Source of the DNA: Humulus lupulus
Lineage: Eukaryota; Streptophyta; Magnoliopsida; Rosales; Cannabaceae
Assembly (NCBI RefSeq): GCF_963169125.1
Contig: NC_084794.1
Coordinates: 88,519,018 to 88,583,017 of the forward strand
Reading direction: 5' to 3'
DNA length: 64,000 nt
Within the stretch, counting starts at the first letter, position 1. Each line of letters starts with the position of its first letter. The position numbers and the translations under genes were made by a program. The notes under the pieces are model-generated. The model was not told the DNA's origin and made no database searches. It worked only from the letters and a program-made list of their open reading frames with translations. Below, in pieces: positions 35,101 to 46,317 of the stretch.

Positions 35101-35899
35101 GCTCAGACTGATCCCTACCATATCCAAGTGTGACCATGCAAACACATCCTAGTTTTCTCTCAAGAAGCAAGTTAATTGCTATTTCGCATTTTCATAAAGG
35201 TTTTTCCCTATTTTTACCACCCTCGTGGTATCTTTCTCATCTAGCTTCACTTCTTCAAGCTCCTCCATTGGTTCGATATCAGCCTTTTATTCCACCTTAG
35301 GATCGTTCTCTTCCTTGATTTCGAAGACAGATCCATTCATTTCCTGATTAACAACAAGTGTTTGTGCACTTGTTTGGTTCTTTCCTCTCATGGAAATGCC
35401 ATAGCATTCCCGTCCAGCGAGCTGGTCTCCCTTGAGCGTCTCGATGCCACTAGACATCGGGAACGTGATGGCTAAATGCCTAACAGATGACACTGCCCCC
35501 AATCCAACCAGGGCTGGTCTCCCGAGTAGTATATTGTAGGCCGCGAGGTGTTCACCACTATGAATTCCATCATCTTGGTCTGAGACTGGATAGTGTCCCA
35601 AGGTTACGGGGAGCTCGATGGATCATATGCTAGCAACCCCTACTCCTAAAAATCCATAAAACGTCATTGCACATGCTTTCAAATCTCGAAGCGTGAGTCC
35701 AATATTTTCTAGAGTGGCCTTATAAAGGATATTGACTGAGCTCCCGTTATCTATCAGGACTCTGCGCTCCCTTTTGTTGGAAAGCTGAAGTGTGATGACC
35801 AGAGGGTCGTTGTGGGGAAACTGAACATGTGAAGCATCTTCTTCTGTAAAAGTAATGGGTTGCAATTCAACCCTTTGTTGCTTTGGAGCTCATGGTTCA
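35101..35899 (-). pseudogene. Protease region of the Tat element
   Basis: The minus-strand frames 35865-35623 and 35601-35287 carry a Tat-type retropepsin: [19 protein letters not shown] (active-site Asp as DNGSS) and AYNILLGRPALVGLGAVSSV. HLAITFPM follows and then the linker to RT. A stop at about 35620 splits the two frames. The segment continues across element B to the RT at 22900. Confidence 0.88.
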
Positions 35900-38381
35900 A
35901 GCTCATAGGGAGAACCGTCTCCAGTCTTGGGCTCATTCACATATCTCTTTTGGGCAATTCTGTCTGCTCCAGCAAGGTGTGGTCCTCTAGAGATGGTTAC
36001 CACATCCTCCCCATCTATTGGTGGAGGTCGATCATCCTCCCTTGCTTTGGAGGTATTATTCTATTGGGCAGGTTGTTCAGAAGCTGCCCTTTGTCTAACT
36101 GACACTTGAGTGGTATTTTAGTTTCTTTTGTATTGTCTAAAATATCCTCTCAAGATCAGGCCTTCGATCTCATCTTTTAATTGTCGACACTCATTGGTGG
36201 TGTGTCTGACGTCCCTGTGGAACCTGCGGTACTTTTTGGTGTCTCTCTTTGACTTATGATTTCGCATTGGGTCAGGTCGCCTAACGAGACCTAATTCTCA
36301 TTTGCGAAAAATATATTCTCCCGAGTTTCATTGAGCTCTGTGTAAACCATATAAATGGAAAAATACTTGTCTCCCTTTTTCTTCCCCCCCCCCCCCCCCC
36401 CCCCATCCGCCTCTGAGTTATTCCCTTCATTTTTCTTTCTTTTTGAAGGGTTATCTCCTGAGGGTCGAGACGTTGATGGGGTAGCCGAGGTTGAGGCTGA
36501 GTTAACATTCGTCGTTGTAGTTATAATGGGCTAAGGGGTCAGTTTTAATGCTGACCTTGCCTCTTCTACATTGACGAATCTCTGAGCCCTTTTGTTGAAC
36601 TCGGTTATTGTTCTTATCAGTTTTCTCTACATATCATTCCAGAGGGGACTTCCTGGCAATATTCTAGCTCGAGCGGCCATAAGATTACCATTATCATCAA
36701 CATTACAGACTCGTGCCACCTCTATGTTAAACCTCGCCAAGTAGCTTTTTAATGACTTTCCCAGCTGTTATCTGACATTGGTCAAGGTCGAGGCCTCAGG
36801 CCTGACGCCTACCATGGCCTTGAATTATTTTTTAAATTCATTTTCCAATTGATTCCAAGACGAGATCGAATGTCTTATGAATTTATCGAACCAGTTTTTT
36901 GTTGGTCTTGTCAAAGTAGTTAGAAATAACATGCATCTGAGCCCGTAGCCAATGTTGTTGGCTCGCATGATGGTGTTAAATGTGCTTAGATGCCTGTACG
37001 GGTCTGAGTTCCTGTCAAAAGGAGCTACATGGGGTATCTTGAACCTGTAAGGGAATGGTGTGTTTGAAATATGTGGAGCGAAAGGCTAGAGCTCCTCATA
37101 GGAGTCGTCGACCTTGTCCTTGTTCCTTTCTTCTTGAAGAAGCTTGAACACTCTTTCGAGCTGATTAATTCTCTCATGGACCAAGTCCACTGGAGGCTGA
37201 GCTTGTGCTTGGGGTAGCTGGTTACTGTTTATAAAAATTCCAGCTTCCTGTCCCGGTATAGGGTTATACTGGTTCCCATATACTAGCTGTACAGGTTCCT
37301 TTCGGCTATTCAGATGTGCACGTACATCGGGGTTCGAGGGATTAGCTTGCCCTCAGCTCTGGTTCAGGTGATATCAAAGATGAGGATTATTGTCATAATT
37401 CTCAATATTCCTAGGTTTGGTATTATATAATCTTACAGACCTGGTGAGGTCTAAACTCCCACTCATAAAACTAACGTTTCATTCTGGTTGAGGGGCTCGA
37501 TGGTTGCGAGGTGGATCTTCCACCGACCCTCTTGCTCCAGTCGTTTGTGATCTCAACATGTGGCTTCCTACTGGTTGGGCGACTCTATGTCCTCGGGTTG
37601 CCTCTCGCTCACCCCCATGTTCGGGTCGAGTTCGATGATTCCCGTCTCGGCTGCCACTTCGAGATGGCCTTTGTGGTGCATGCTCCCCTGCCCAGTTCCT
37701 ATTAGGAGCTGGATGGGATGCCTCTTGGAGTGGTGATGGGTGTCTTATAAGAGATGGTGGATGCCTTATAGGCGATGGTGGTGGCCTTCCATTGTTCGGC
37801 CTGGAAGATCCAGAATTGGCCCGGACTGGTTCCGGGTTATTTCTGACAGATTCAGGGTTAGTGCTCCGAGCTGCTGGAGGAGCTCGATTATTCCCTGTTC
37901 CTGTAGTTACCTCTGCCGTTGGATTACCAACAGTATTAGCTTGAGTATTCCTCCCAGGGTGATCGTTGCCAGTGTTTTCCTTGGGCCTTGGCTGGGTCTG
38001 CTGGGCCCCTTGTTCGGCCCTCCTGGCGGTCGTGCTCCTGCCGGGACGCCCTCTTGGCCTCCGGGGTGGCGCCTGGACCTCGGTGGCCTGCCTAGAAAAT
38101 TCTTCATTGTGTCATGTGGCCACTGCCAAATTTTGGCGCAGTTGGTGATTCTTCGGTTCCACAATGGGAATGTACCTCTCAGGATTATAATAGAGGTCCT
38201 CACCAGGCCTGGGAGCAGGCGGCCCCCTGGAATCAGATGATGCACTCCCCTCGTCTGGGCCGTGATCTTTTGTTGGTTTTTTTCCAGGCCTTCAGGGATA
38301 ATTCTCAGTTTGAGGAGTCTGCTCCTCAGGTATTTGGGGCAACGGTCTCCCACCAACTCCTGGGTTGTTTGTGGCGGCCAT
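35900..38381 (-). pseudogene. Gag of the Tat element
   Basis: The likely start is ATG at 38381 (MAATNNPGVGGRPLPQ). A long Pro/Arg/Asn-rich disordered N-terminal region follows (RRPRGRPGRSTT near 38050). The capsid-like core is readable as APFDRNSDPYRHLSTFNTIM, NIGYGLRCMLFLTTL, TRPTKNWFDKFIRHSISSW and SYLARFNIEVARV (36660-37050). Downstream are KYRRFHRDVRHTTNECRQL and a basic tail. Several stops and frameshifts (for example near 38300 and 37080) and a 21-base C run (36384-36404) break it. Confidence 0.85.
36384..36404. repeat. Homopolymer run of 21 C
   Basis: An uninterrupted C run (G on the coding strand of the Tat gag relic) is embedded in otherwise ordinary coding-derived sequence. It is either real polyG expansion in a dead gene or a length uncertain because of sequencing. 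Confidence 0.9.
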
Positions 38382-38457
38382 TGATGCAATGCAGGAGGTT
38401 TGTGATTAAATAATACAAAAGATTTGCTTAATGCTCTCAATGAAAGCACCAAATTTT
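38382..38457 (-). promoter_or_regulatory. Leader and probable primer site of the Tat element
   Basis: On the minus strand, the sequence a few bases past the LTR end reads TGGTGCTTTCATTGAGAGC. It starts with TGG as a primer-binding site must, but it is not the initiator-Met site. I cannot name the tRNA. Gag starts only about 70 bases further. Confidence 0.5.
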
Positions 38458-39223
38458 TGACGCCATTTTTCGTCAACTTAAATTTGAAGAGCACTAAACA
38501 ATATTTCAGAAAAGAAGAAAAGAACAATAGAATTTTTACGTGGTTCAGCCGTCAAAATCTGCCTGGTCCATGAGTCAATATTATTGATCTTAACACTCCC
38601 TCAAAGTTTTCTCAGAACAATTTGACAGAGTATTCTCAGTCTCAATTTCTGCGTGAATACAAATGAAAATCTCTAGGCTATTTATAAGCCTGGTTGGAAG
38701 AATATCTTCCTCTGATTAAAGGAAGTTACAACCAATCACTCCAATATGAAATGAATGTAAATAAATACATTAAATACATAATATCCCATGATAATCGGGA
38801 TTTGATACTAGGTAACAACAAATCCCTAAGGAATAGGGATCTCCTAACAGCTGTCGTGTGCAAAACGCGTTGCTGAACGCGAGGTTACACTCTTTGGAGA
38901 TCGACCGATACTTCGAGCTTGTTATTCCAGTCAGCCTCCTCCTTAGCCAGTGGTTTCATCGAACTCAATCTCCGGGGACAAATATCTTCAAGCTTACAAC
39001 TTAGGCTCGCATAATACCTATATGCGTCGGAGAAGATTCTTTCTTTCGAGCTTGAACCTTAAGCTCAAACCTTTTAAACTTGTGCTCGAATGCCAACAAG
39101 GACAGGTCAGGAATCATGCATATTTGTACAAGTTTTTAGCCACTGCTCGTTATTTTCAAGCTTACGCCTTACGAGCCTACATTTTGAGACTCGTTTATTT
39201 ATCCTCGAAATTTGGGTGTAACA
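38458..39223 (-). mobile_element. 5' LTR of the Tat element
   Basis: This 766-bp LTR reads on the minus strand from TGTTACACCCAAATTT to a hairpin-bearing end (plus strand TGACGCCATTTTTCGTCAA). It has a TATA box at 38679-38686 (minus TATAAATA) and the ACCACGTAAAAAT leader typical of the group. The 3' partner is 1890-2609. Confidence 0.88.
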
Positions 39224-39617
39224 GATACCAATTGGTCACTTTTTCATAACATAAACTTGAAGTTACTCCTAAAAAGTTACTTTTCATACATAACATAAAC
39301 CAATTAACCAAATTTTGAAAATAAGTTTGGAGTTAATTAACTAAAATAAAGTTTTTGTAAAAAAGTAACTAATCAATATCTAATGGGTATTTATAAGCAA
39401 CCAAATGGTTACTTTTGATTTCGGTGACGGCGAGAAAACATATGCTTCCAATGTATCAAAAGGATTACCTTGAAGAGTAGGTCGCGATGGTACCACTCTT
39501 AAGCCAAAATGATCAACAGTGTAGCAAGATTTTTTTTTTTTGGAAGTTATGGAGAAGAGAGAGAAAAGAGAGAGAATTAAATGTATATTTTAGTGTTGGA
39601 AATTCTTATATGAGGTA
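39224..39617. other. AT-rich DNA between Tat element and next solo LTR
   Basis: This is non-coding. It contains several CCAATTGGTCACTTTT / CCAAATGGTTACTTTT-like repeats in both orientations, related to sequence left of the Tat element (about 1840-1870). No gene is recognised. Confidence 0.55.
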
Positions 39618-40336
39618 TGTTGACGCGGTTTTTTGCCAATAGTGTATTAAGAAATAATAAGGTAGATTAGTGCTTAATAAACCGTAATGAAAAAAATAAA
39701 TGATTTCACTCAATAACACAGAACTTTTACGCGGTTCAGTGGTTAAAATCCACATAGTCCATGAGTCTATATTATTGATGTTTCTCTCTATTTTGGCAGA
39801 GTTTCGGTATTATAGAATAATCGTCCCTCTTCCATCCAATATTCTCAGTATTTATAAGGGAATTTCATGGACAGGTTGGGTAACCGCGTGAGTCAATCAT
39901 GCGTTTACATAATTATTACATTTAATACAAATAGTTCTCATTTATATTGGGATATGATCTAATCACAAGGTAAATTTACTCCTAATATCTGGGATATTAA
40001 ATATGACAGCTTGGTTATAAATATACGTATAAAGGAATCCTGAATCTCTGGGGATCCGCGGATATGCAATATACTAGAACTACCACTAGCTGGATATCTC
40101 CTCCAAGCTCGTGCTTCAACAACCATTTTAATATTCTGAGCTCGCGCTTCACAGCCTTCGTGTCCGTAGCTCGGGTTAAACCCAGGACGCCTAACTCCAC
40201 GCGTGACCACATGAAACTGGTGTCGTCCACATGGATAATAAGCAGATATCATTCCCTTGGTTATTTCTCCGTATATTTATTTGCCAGCTATACCCGAGCT
40301 GAGTGAATGAACTCGAGCTAAAATTAGGGTACAACA
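39618..40336 (-). mobile_element. Solo LTR, 719 bp
   Basis: The plus strand starts TGTTGACGCGG and ends GGGTACAACA, flanked by the duplication AGGTA (39613-39617 and 40337-40341). The TATA box (minus TATAAATA, 39849-39856) and CCACGTAAAA-like leader give minus orientation. It is distantly similar at its ends to the Tat-type LTRs (TGTTGACGC... terminal block) but is a separate family. Confidence 0.9.
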
Positions 40337-40341
40337 AGGTA

Positions 40342-41166
40342 TGTATTATTTTTATGTGGTATAAAAAAACTTTATTTTTGTAATTGAAATTTTTGACGTT
40401 AAATTTGTAAATAAAATCAATTATAGGTTGTTAGATGTAATTTTCTTTTTTTTTCTTTCTATTTGTTTTATTATTTTTTATTTTTGAATATATTTATAAT
40501 TTTTATGAATAATATAAAATTATATTATATTTAAGTTTTGTTTTTTTATAAAAATAGTCTTAATTTTTTTGTTTGAATCCAATTAAATAAATTTATTTAG
40601 AGTGTGTTTGAAGTCGCTATGTAATTACTAGACTGTATAATTACTAAGGTAGTAATTACACTCTATCTTAAAATACAATGTGTGTTTGGATGTCAATTTG
40701 TTATTATTTATGAATTCCTATTGTCATGTTTGACAAAATAGTTATAATTCGCATGACATACTATGAGAATTAGAAAGTATAATTAGAACAATTCAATTAC
40801 CTCTAATTACATTATTACTTTGTAATTACTTGATTCAACAAACATACAAAATCTAGTAATTACCTTGAATTACACTCAATTCTAATTACAGTGTAGTTTT
40901 CCAAATGTATTATATTATAACCATGTATTTAAAAGTAATTGAGAAGTCTCAACTATACTCCCCAATTCTTAAGTGGCGTGAGAATTAGTATAATTATGTA
41001 ATATTATCTTTAAAAATGTAAAAAAATTATGTTAGTTTTAATTATGTGTAATTACTATATTATCAAACATAACAGTAAGAATTTGCCAAAAAAAATACTA
41101 ATGGAAATTCATATGTAAGTTCTTAACATCCAATATGTATTTTAAAATTACTTCCAAACACTTCTA
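40342..41166. other. AT-rich intergenic DNA with a possible MITE remnant
   Basis: 40601-41160 is unusually rich in TAATTAC/GTAATTA in both orientations. It begins AGTGTGTTTGAAGTC and ends near ACTTCCAAACACTTC, imperfect inverted ends suggestive of a small non-autonomous DNA transposon. No clean target duplication was found. No gene is recognised. Confidence 0.4.
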
Positions 41167-42296
41167 TGTTATATTATTTTATAATATAATGTAATATTAT
41201 ATTATTTTATAATATAATGTTTTAGATTAAATAAATGTGACATAGAGTGTCACATATTGTAACATATAATAGAGAGTTACATTATTTGGATATATGTGAA
41301 ATATCCAAACATGTAACATATTTGGTGTTACAAATTCATCACAAATTTGTAACTCCTAAATATCACCCATTATTGTGTAGATTTGTTGTTACACAATATT
41401 GAGATGAATTTCTTAAAGCCATATGAGAAATGGCTGATAGAGATGTGATTTTAACTCCCATATTGTGTATGGGAGTTACAAAATCAAGTGGGAATAAATT
41501 GGAACGTTTTGGAAAAAAACTGAAAAATGTGTTGCTGAAATTGACTGAGGGCCGCGGCGCCTGGAACTAGCGCCGCGGCCCTAATGCCTGACAGCTTCTA
41601 TAATTTCAGTTTTTTATCAAACTTTGAACGATTCCAACAGCTTAGTAACTCCCAATTCTCTATTTTAATTCCATAAAACACCCAATTAATCATTGGTAAC
41701 AGCCATGGGGGTTGGTGGAATTTGAAATTCAAAGGGTGTCTCTAAACTCTATAAATAGGAGCCTAATGCTCACTTGTAAGACACACCATTTTCTATCCAC
41801 TAGAGCACTTGGCTAGAAACACCTTGAGGCTTGATTATTCCAGAAAGCATTTCCAAAATCTGAGAGAGATCCCTTAGTGCTTGAGTTAGGGGGAAATAAG
41901 CTTTTGGACAAAGGTTTTAAACCTTGTTCAAGTTGGTGATCCCCAATCCTCTTCACTTAGGTTGTGTAAGTGAGAGTTTGTTTGTGGTTTATGTTCTTCC
42001 TTTTATTCTATTGTTCTTCTTCTTATTCTCTTGTTTTATTTACTTGTATATTTTGTTTAAGAGTTGTAATCTCTTCATTTGGTCCAAACACTTTATTTTA
42101 CTTGTAACTTTTGTTTTGAGTTGTACTTTACTATTCTCTTCTTCTTCATCATCTTCTTCATTTCCTTTGTTTTATTTGTATTTTCAGTTATAGAGTTGTA
42201 ACACTTTATTCAATCAATCTTGTCCATTGTAATATTTTGCATAGAGTTGTAACATTATCTTACCTTTTCATTGAGGCAATATTATTTTTCCTAACA
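41167..42296 (+). mobile_element. 5' LTR of the copia element
   Basis: It starts TGTTATATT and ends TTCCTAACA. The TATA box is at 41750-41757 (TATAAATA). A GC-rich perfect hairpin lies at 41549-41581. The serine-codon-rich TTCTTC stretch near 42140 produces an apparent reading frame that I do not regard as a gene. Confidence 0.95.
41549..41581. repeat. Perfect 12-bp GC inverted repeat in the copia LTR
   Basis: GGGCCGCGGCGC (41549-41560), a 9-base loop, then GCGCCGCGGCCC (41570-41581). It is the only strongly GC-rich segment of a very AT-rich LTR and lies about 170 bp upstream of the TATA box. The copy in the 3' LTR (47309-47341) has lost three of its CpGs to transitions. Confidence 0.93.
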
Positions 42297-42323
42297 TTCA
42301 AAAGCTTAACCCTTTTTGTTTCA

Positions 42324-43772
42324 ATGGAAGGGGAGACAATCAAAATCATGAACCAAGACCTAGTGAGATTGGATAGGTTTGATGGATCCAATTTTACTAG
42401 GTGGCAAGACAAGGTGAGGTTTCTTTTAACCACTCTCAAAATCGCCTACATTCTTGAGTCTTCCTTGGCACCTCTAGCCGAGCCATCCGACAAAGACACT
42501 CCCGAGGAGGTGGAGAAGAGAAGGAAGAGGGAGGAGGACAATCTTCTTTGTAGGGGTCATATCCTCAACGCTCTTTCCGATAGGCTCTATGACCTCTACA
42601 CCGAGACCAAATCGGCAAAGGAGATATGGGATGCACTTGAGAAAAAGTTTAAGGCGGAAGAGGAAGGTACCAAAAAGTTTTTGATATCTCAATACTTCGA
42701 TTTCAAATTTTTTGGTGATAAACCTATTCTTCCTCAAATTCATGAATTGCAAATTATTGTTAATAAATTGAAAGTGTTAAAGATTGAGCTTCCCGAGGCC
42801 TTTCAAGTTGGTGCTATAGTGGCTAAATTACCACCAACTTGGAAGAGCTATAGGAAAAGAATCCTTCATAAAAATGAGGATTATTCTTTGGAGGAGATCC
42901 AAAAGCATATTCGAATCGAAGAGGAATCGATATGTAGAGATAAACTTGTGGAGGGGTCTAATGGAGAGACTTCCAAAGAAAATGCGGTGTCACAACCAAA
43001 ACATCCCAAAAACAAAGGGAAAAAGGGTAATGAGAAACCTTTGGGTCCAAAAACCAACCCAAACAAGTTTAAGGGCGAGAAAGGTCCTTGCTTTGTGTGT
43101 GGGAAAAAGGGTCACTATGCTAGAGAGTGTAGACATAGAAAAGACCAACAAGGACCTAAGGTGAACGCAACTCAAGAGGAAAACATAGTTGCTACCCTTA
43201 GTGAGGTGAATACGGTCCAAGGCAAGGTGAAAGGGTGGTGGTATGACACATGTGCCACCGTCCATGTCACCTATGACAAATCATTGTTCAAGACCTTTGA
43301 AGAGTCAAAGGGCAACCATGAGATACAAATGGGCAATGAGGGCAAATCCAAGGTACTTGGCAAAGGTACTATTGATGTCTACTTCACCTCCGGCAAGAAA
43401 GTTACATTAGTGAATGTACTTTATGTTCCCGAAATGAGTAGAAACTTGGTAAGTGATGATTTGCTTGGCAAGCCCGGCATTAAAGCCGTTTTTGAGTCCG
43501 GTAAACTTATACTTACCAAATCAAATGTATTTTTGGGAAATGGGTACTCTTGTGAGGGTATGGTTAAATTGTGCACCAATGATGTAACTTTCAATGTTAT
43601 CAATAAAAATGCTAATTCCGCCTATATTGTTGAGTATGATTCTTTATTTTTGTGGCATCTTAGACTATCGCATATAGGTTTTTCAATCATGAAAAGAGTA
43701 GTAAAATGTGGTATGATTGCATGCAATATTAAAACTATGGTAAATGTGAAACATGTGTTAAGGCAAAAATGA
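42324..43772 (+). pseudogene. Copia Gag-protease reading frame
   Basis: I chose ATG 42324 (MEGETIKIMNQDLVRLDRFD) rather than the upstream ATG-less extension, which lies in the LTR. The gag domain has FDGSNFTRWQDKVRFLL, then IWDALEKKFKAEEEGTKKFL. The zinc knuckle is CFVCGKKGHYAREC (about 43090-43130). Protease has its active site as WWYDTCATVHVTYDKSLF, with Cys where most retropepsins have Gly. The start of the integrase zinc region follows (LWHLRLSHIGFSIMKRV). The frame is lost in the A-run near 43731: one base is missing, so the downstream KCETCVKAK lies in another phase. Confidence 0.9.
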
Positions 43773-44524
43773 TTAAGAAACCATTTCCTAGTGTAGAAAG
43801 ATCATCTAATTTACTAGATTTAATCCATAGTGATCTTTGTGAATTAAATGGTGTATTAACTAGAGGTGGTAAAAGGTATTTTCTTACTTTTATAGATGAT
43901 TTTAGTAGATATACCTATGTGTTTCTTTTAAAGCATAAAGATGAGACTTTTGATGCTTTTAAATTGTATAAATTAGAAGTTGAAAACCAACTAAATAAAA
44001 AGATTAAGGTGCTAAGAAGTGATAGAGGAGGAGAGTACTTCTCTAATGAATTCAATACATTTTGTGAAGAAAATGGTATAATTCATGAGTGCACTGCACC
44101 TTATACACCACAACATAATGGTGTTGCCGAAAGGAAAAATAGGACTTATCTAGAGATGATAAATTCTATGTTGGTGTTTTCTAAGTTGAACTTCAACTTA
44201 TGGGGTGAAGCGCTTTTAACCACTTGTCACATTCTTAATCGAATATCGATGAAGAAAAATGAGATATCTCCATATGAGTTATGGAAAGGAAGAAAACCCA
44301 ACATAGGGTACTTCAAAGTGTGGGGGTGTCTTGCATATTGCAAGAAAACCGAACCTAATAGAACAAAGTTAGGTTCAAGAGCCATAAAGTGTGCTTTTGT
44401 TGGTTATGCCAACAATAGTAAAGCTTATAGGCTATTAGACTTAGAGTCTAATATTGTGATTGAATCTAGAGAAGTTGAATTCATTGAGAATATGTTATGT
44501 ATTCTCAAGCTTCAACATCTCTAA
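43769..44524 (+). pseudogene. Copia integrase
   Basis: This runs on from the zinc region (CETCVKAK, read in this frame just upstream). The catalytic core has LIHSDLCELNGVLTRGGKRY, FIDDFSRYTYVFLLKHKDE and VLRSDRGGEYFSNEFNTFCE. The third acidic residue is in APYTPQHNGVAERKNRTYLE. The core shows all D-D-E residues. The GKRPNIGYFKVWGCLAYCKK-like block follows (as GRKPNIGYFKVWGC). A one-base frame change near 44500 separates it from the RT frame. Confidence 0.92.
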
Positions 44525-45603
44525 AGGAGAATTTGTTATATGAGAACAACTCTCAAGCTTCTACATCCAAAGTTGATTCTCAAGAGGAGAATTCTCAAAA
44601 GGATGTAAAGCAACCCTTTGAACCTAGAAGAAGTCAAAGGCTTAAAAATCACAAAAGTCTAGTAGTGGATAAGATAGATTCTCAACGAATTTCATTCTAC
44701 ATGGTAGAAGGAAATAGAGAGGAAGTCATTAGGAAAATTCCTATTGTACTTCTCGTTGAGGATGATCCTAAGACTTATAGAGAAGCTATGCAATCGAGAG
44801 ATAGTGCATTTTGGAAAGAAGCCATCAATGATGAGATGGATTCCATTCTCTCCAATAACACTTGGGAATTGGTAGACCTCCCACCGGGGTCTAAGCCAAT
44901 TGGGTGTAAGTGGGTATTTAGGAGAAAATATCACACTGATGGCACTATCCAAACCTTTAAAGCTAGATTAGTAGCTAAAGGGTTTCGGCAAAAGGAGGGT
45001 ATCGATTATTTCGATACCTATGCGCCTGTTGCAAGAACAACTTCTATAAGAATTTTGTTTGCCTTAGCTTCTATACACAACTTGTATGTTCATCAAATGG
45101 ATGTCAAAACGGCATTCCTTAATGGTGACCTCAATGAGGAGGTCTATATGGAACAACCCGAAGGGTTTGTCCTACCAAAATATGAACATAAAGTTTGTAG
45201 ACTTGTAAAATCCTTATATGGATTGAAACAAGCTCCTAAGCAATGGCATGAGAAATTTGATCAAGCCATCATGTCTAATGGTTTTAGACATAACAATGGA
45301 GATAAGTGTTTGTATTCCAAAACTTGTAAGGGATATGTGATCATTGTTTGCTTATATGTGGATGACATGCTTATTCTAAGTAATAGCATGAAAGGGATAG
45401 AAGAAACGAAGAGGTTTCTATCATCAACCTTCATGATGAAAGATCTTGGAGAAGTTGATACCATACTCGGTATCAAAGTAAAGAAACATAGTGGGGGTTT
45501 TGCATTAGGGCAAGCCCACTATGTTGAGAAAGTATTGAACAAATTTAACCATCTCAAGGTTAAAGATGCCAATACTCCATTCGATCATAGTGTAAAACTA
45601 TAG
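44497..45603 (+). pseudogene. Copia reverse transcriptase
   Basis: After an Asn/Ser/Glu-rich linker come the copia RT motifs: AFWKEAINDEMDSILSNNTW, GCKWVFRRKYHTDGTIQTFK, ARLVAKGFRQKEGIDYFDTY, HQMDVKTAFLNGDLNEEVYM, CRLVKSLYGLKQAPKQWHEK and the catalytic CLYVDDMLILS. It stops at TAG 45601-45603 within a conserved stretch. RNase H follows directly in the same phase, so the stop is a single-base change. Confidence 0.93.
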
Positions 45604-46317
45604 AAGAATGAAGGAAGAGCGGTGGCTCAATTGGAGTACGCTAGTGCTATAGGGAGTCTAATGTACGCTGCCCAGTGTACTAGACCTGATATAGCATTTG
45701 CGGTAAGTAAACTTAGTAGGTTTACAAGTAATCCAAGTGTGGATCACTGGAAGGCAATTGGAAGGGTCCTAGGTTATGTCAAGAAAACCAAAGGACTAAG
45801 CCTTCACTACTCCAAATTTCCTTCGATATTAGAAGGATATACAGATGCAAGTTGGATATCCAATCTTGGGGACAACTTGTCCACAACTGGTTGGGTATTT
45901 ACACTTGGTGGAGGTGCAATTTCTTGGGGTTCCAAGAAACAAACCTGTATATCTCATTCCACTATGGAAGCAGAGTTCATAGCTCTAGCTGCTACTGGCA
46001 AAGAGGCTGAATGGTTAAGGGATCTGTTGATAGAGATTCCCCTAATCAAAGATAATGTATCTACTATATCGATACATTGTGATAGCCAAGAAACATTGGC
46101 TAGAGCATACAGCAGAGTGTATAATGGGAAGTCTAGACATATTAGTCTAAGACATGGATATGTAAGAGAATTGATTCAAAGAGGAGTCATCTCAATATCC
46201 TATGTGAGAACAAGTCAAAATCTGGCAGATCCTTTCACTAAGCCACTAACGAGGGATTTAGTGGCTGCATCATCTCGAGGGATGGGACTTAAACTCCCTA
46301 AAGAGATTCACGATTGA
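45604..46317 (+). pseudogene. Copia RNase H
   Basis: This continues in the RT frame after the stop: [91 protein letters not shown] and the C-terminal [15 protein letters not shown], ending at TGA 46315-46317. The catalytic Asp/Glu residues are present and the region has no further stop. Confidence 0.93.

Larger units (their letters stand above)
1890..39223 (-). mobile_element. Old Tat-lineage Ty3/gypsy retrotransposon, host of three nested insertions
   Basis: The element is read on the minus strand: 5' LTR 38458-39223, gag 35900-38381, protease 35287-35865, RT/RNase H/archaeal-type RNase H 21339-22900 (interrupted), integrase about 19860-21084, an antisense gene on the plus strand (3651-18972 in three pieces), polypurine tract 2610-2626 and 3' LTR about 1890-2609. 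Removing the insertions 3863-13418, 15692-18467 and 22901-35095 leaves roughly 12.8 kb, a normal size for a Tat-lineage element. The second RNase H and the antisense gene downstream of integrase are hallmarks of the plant Tat/Retand/Grande group. All reading frames are broken. The right flank begins GATAC, but the left LTR end is eroded and no matching duplication was found. The left boundary is approximate. Confidence 0.88.

Noticed and set aside
37511..38240. Plus-strand frames of 64-166 codons
   Set aside because: They are shadows of the minus-strand Tat gag relic. Their residue pattern has no domain, while the minus strand shows gag motifs.
40601..41160. Complete MITE with target duplication
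   Set aside because: The inverted ends are imperfect and no duplication could be matched, so it is reported only as a possible remnant.
41924..42193. Hydrophobic/serine-rich frame of 89 codons, repeated at 47684-47947
   Set aside because: It is within the copia LTR downstream of the TATA box, duplicated simply because the LTR is. It has TTCTTC repeats and no family features.
42237..42323. Upstream extension of the copia gag frame
   Set aside because: It starts inside the LTR. The residues before MEGETIKIM have no gag similarity, and the ATG at 42324 fits the conserved gag start.
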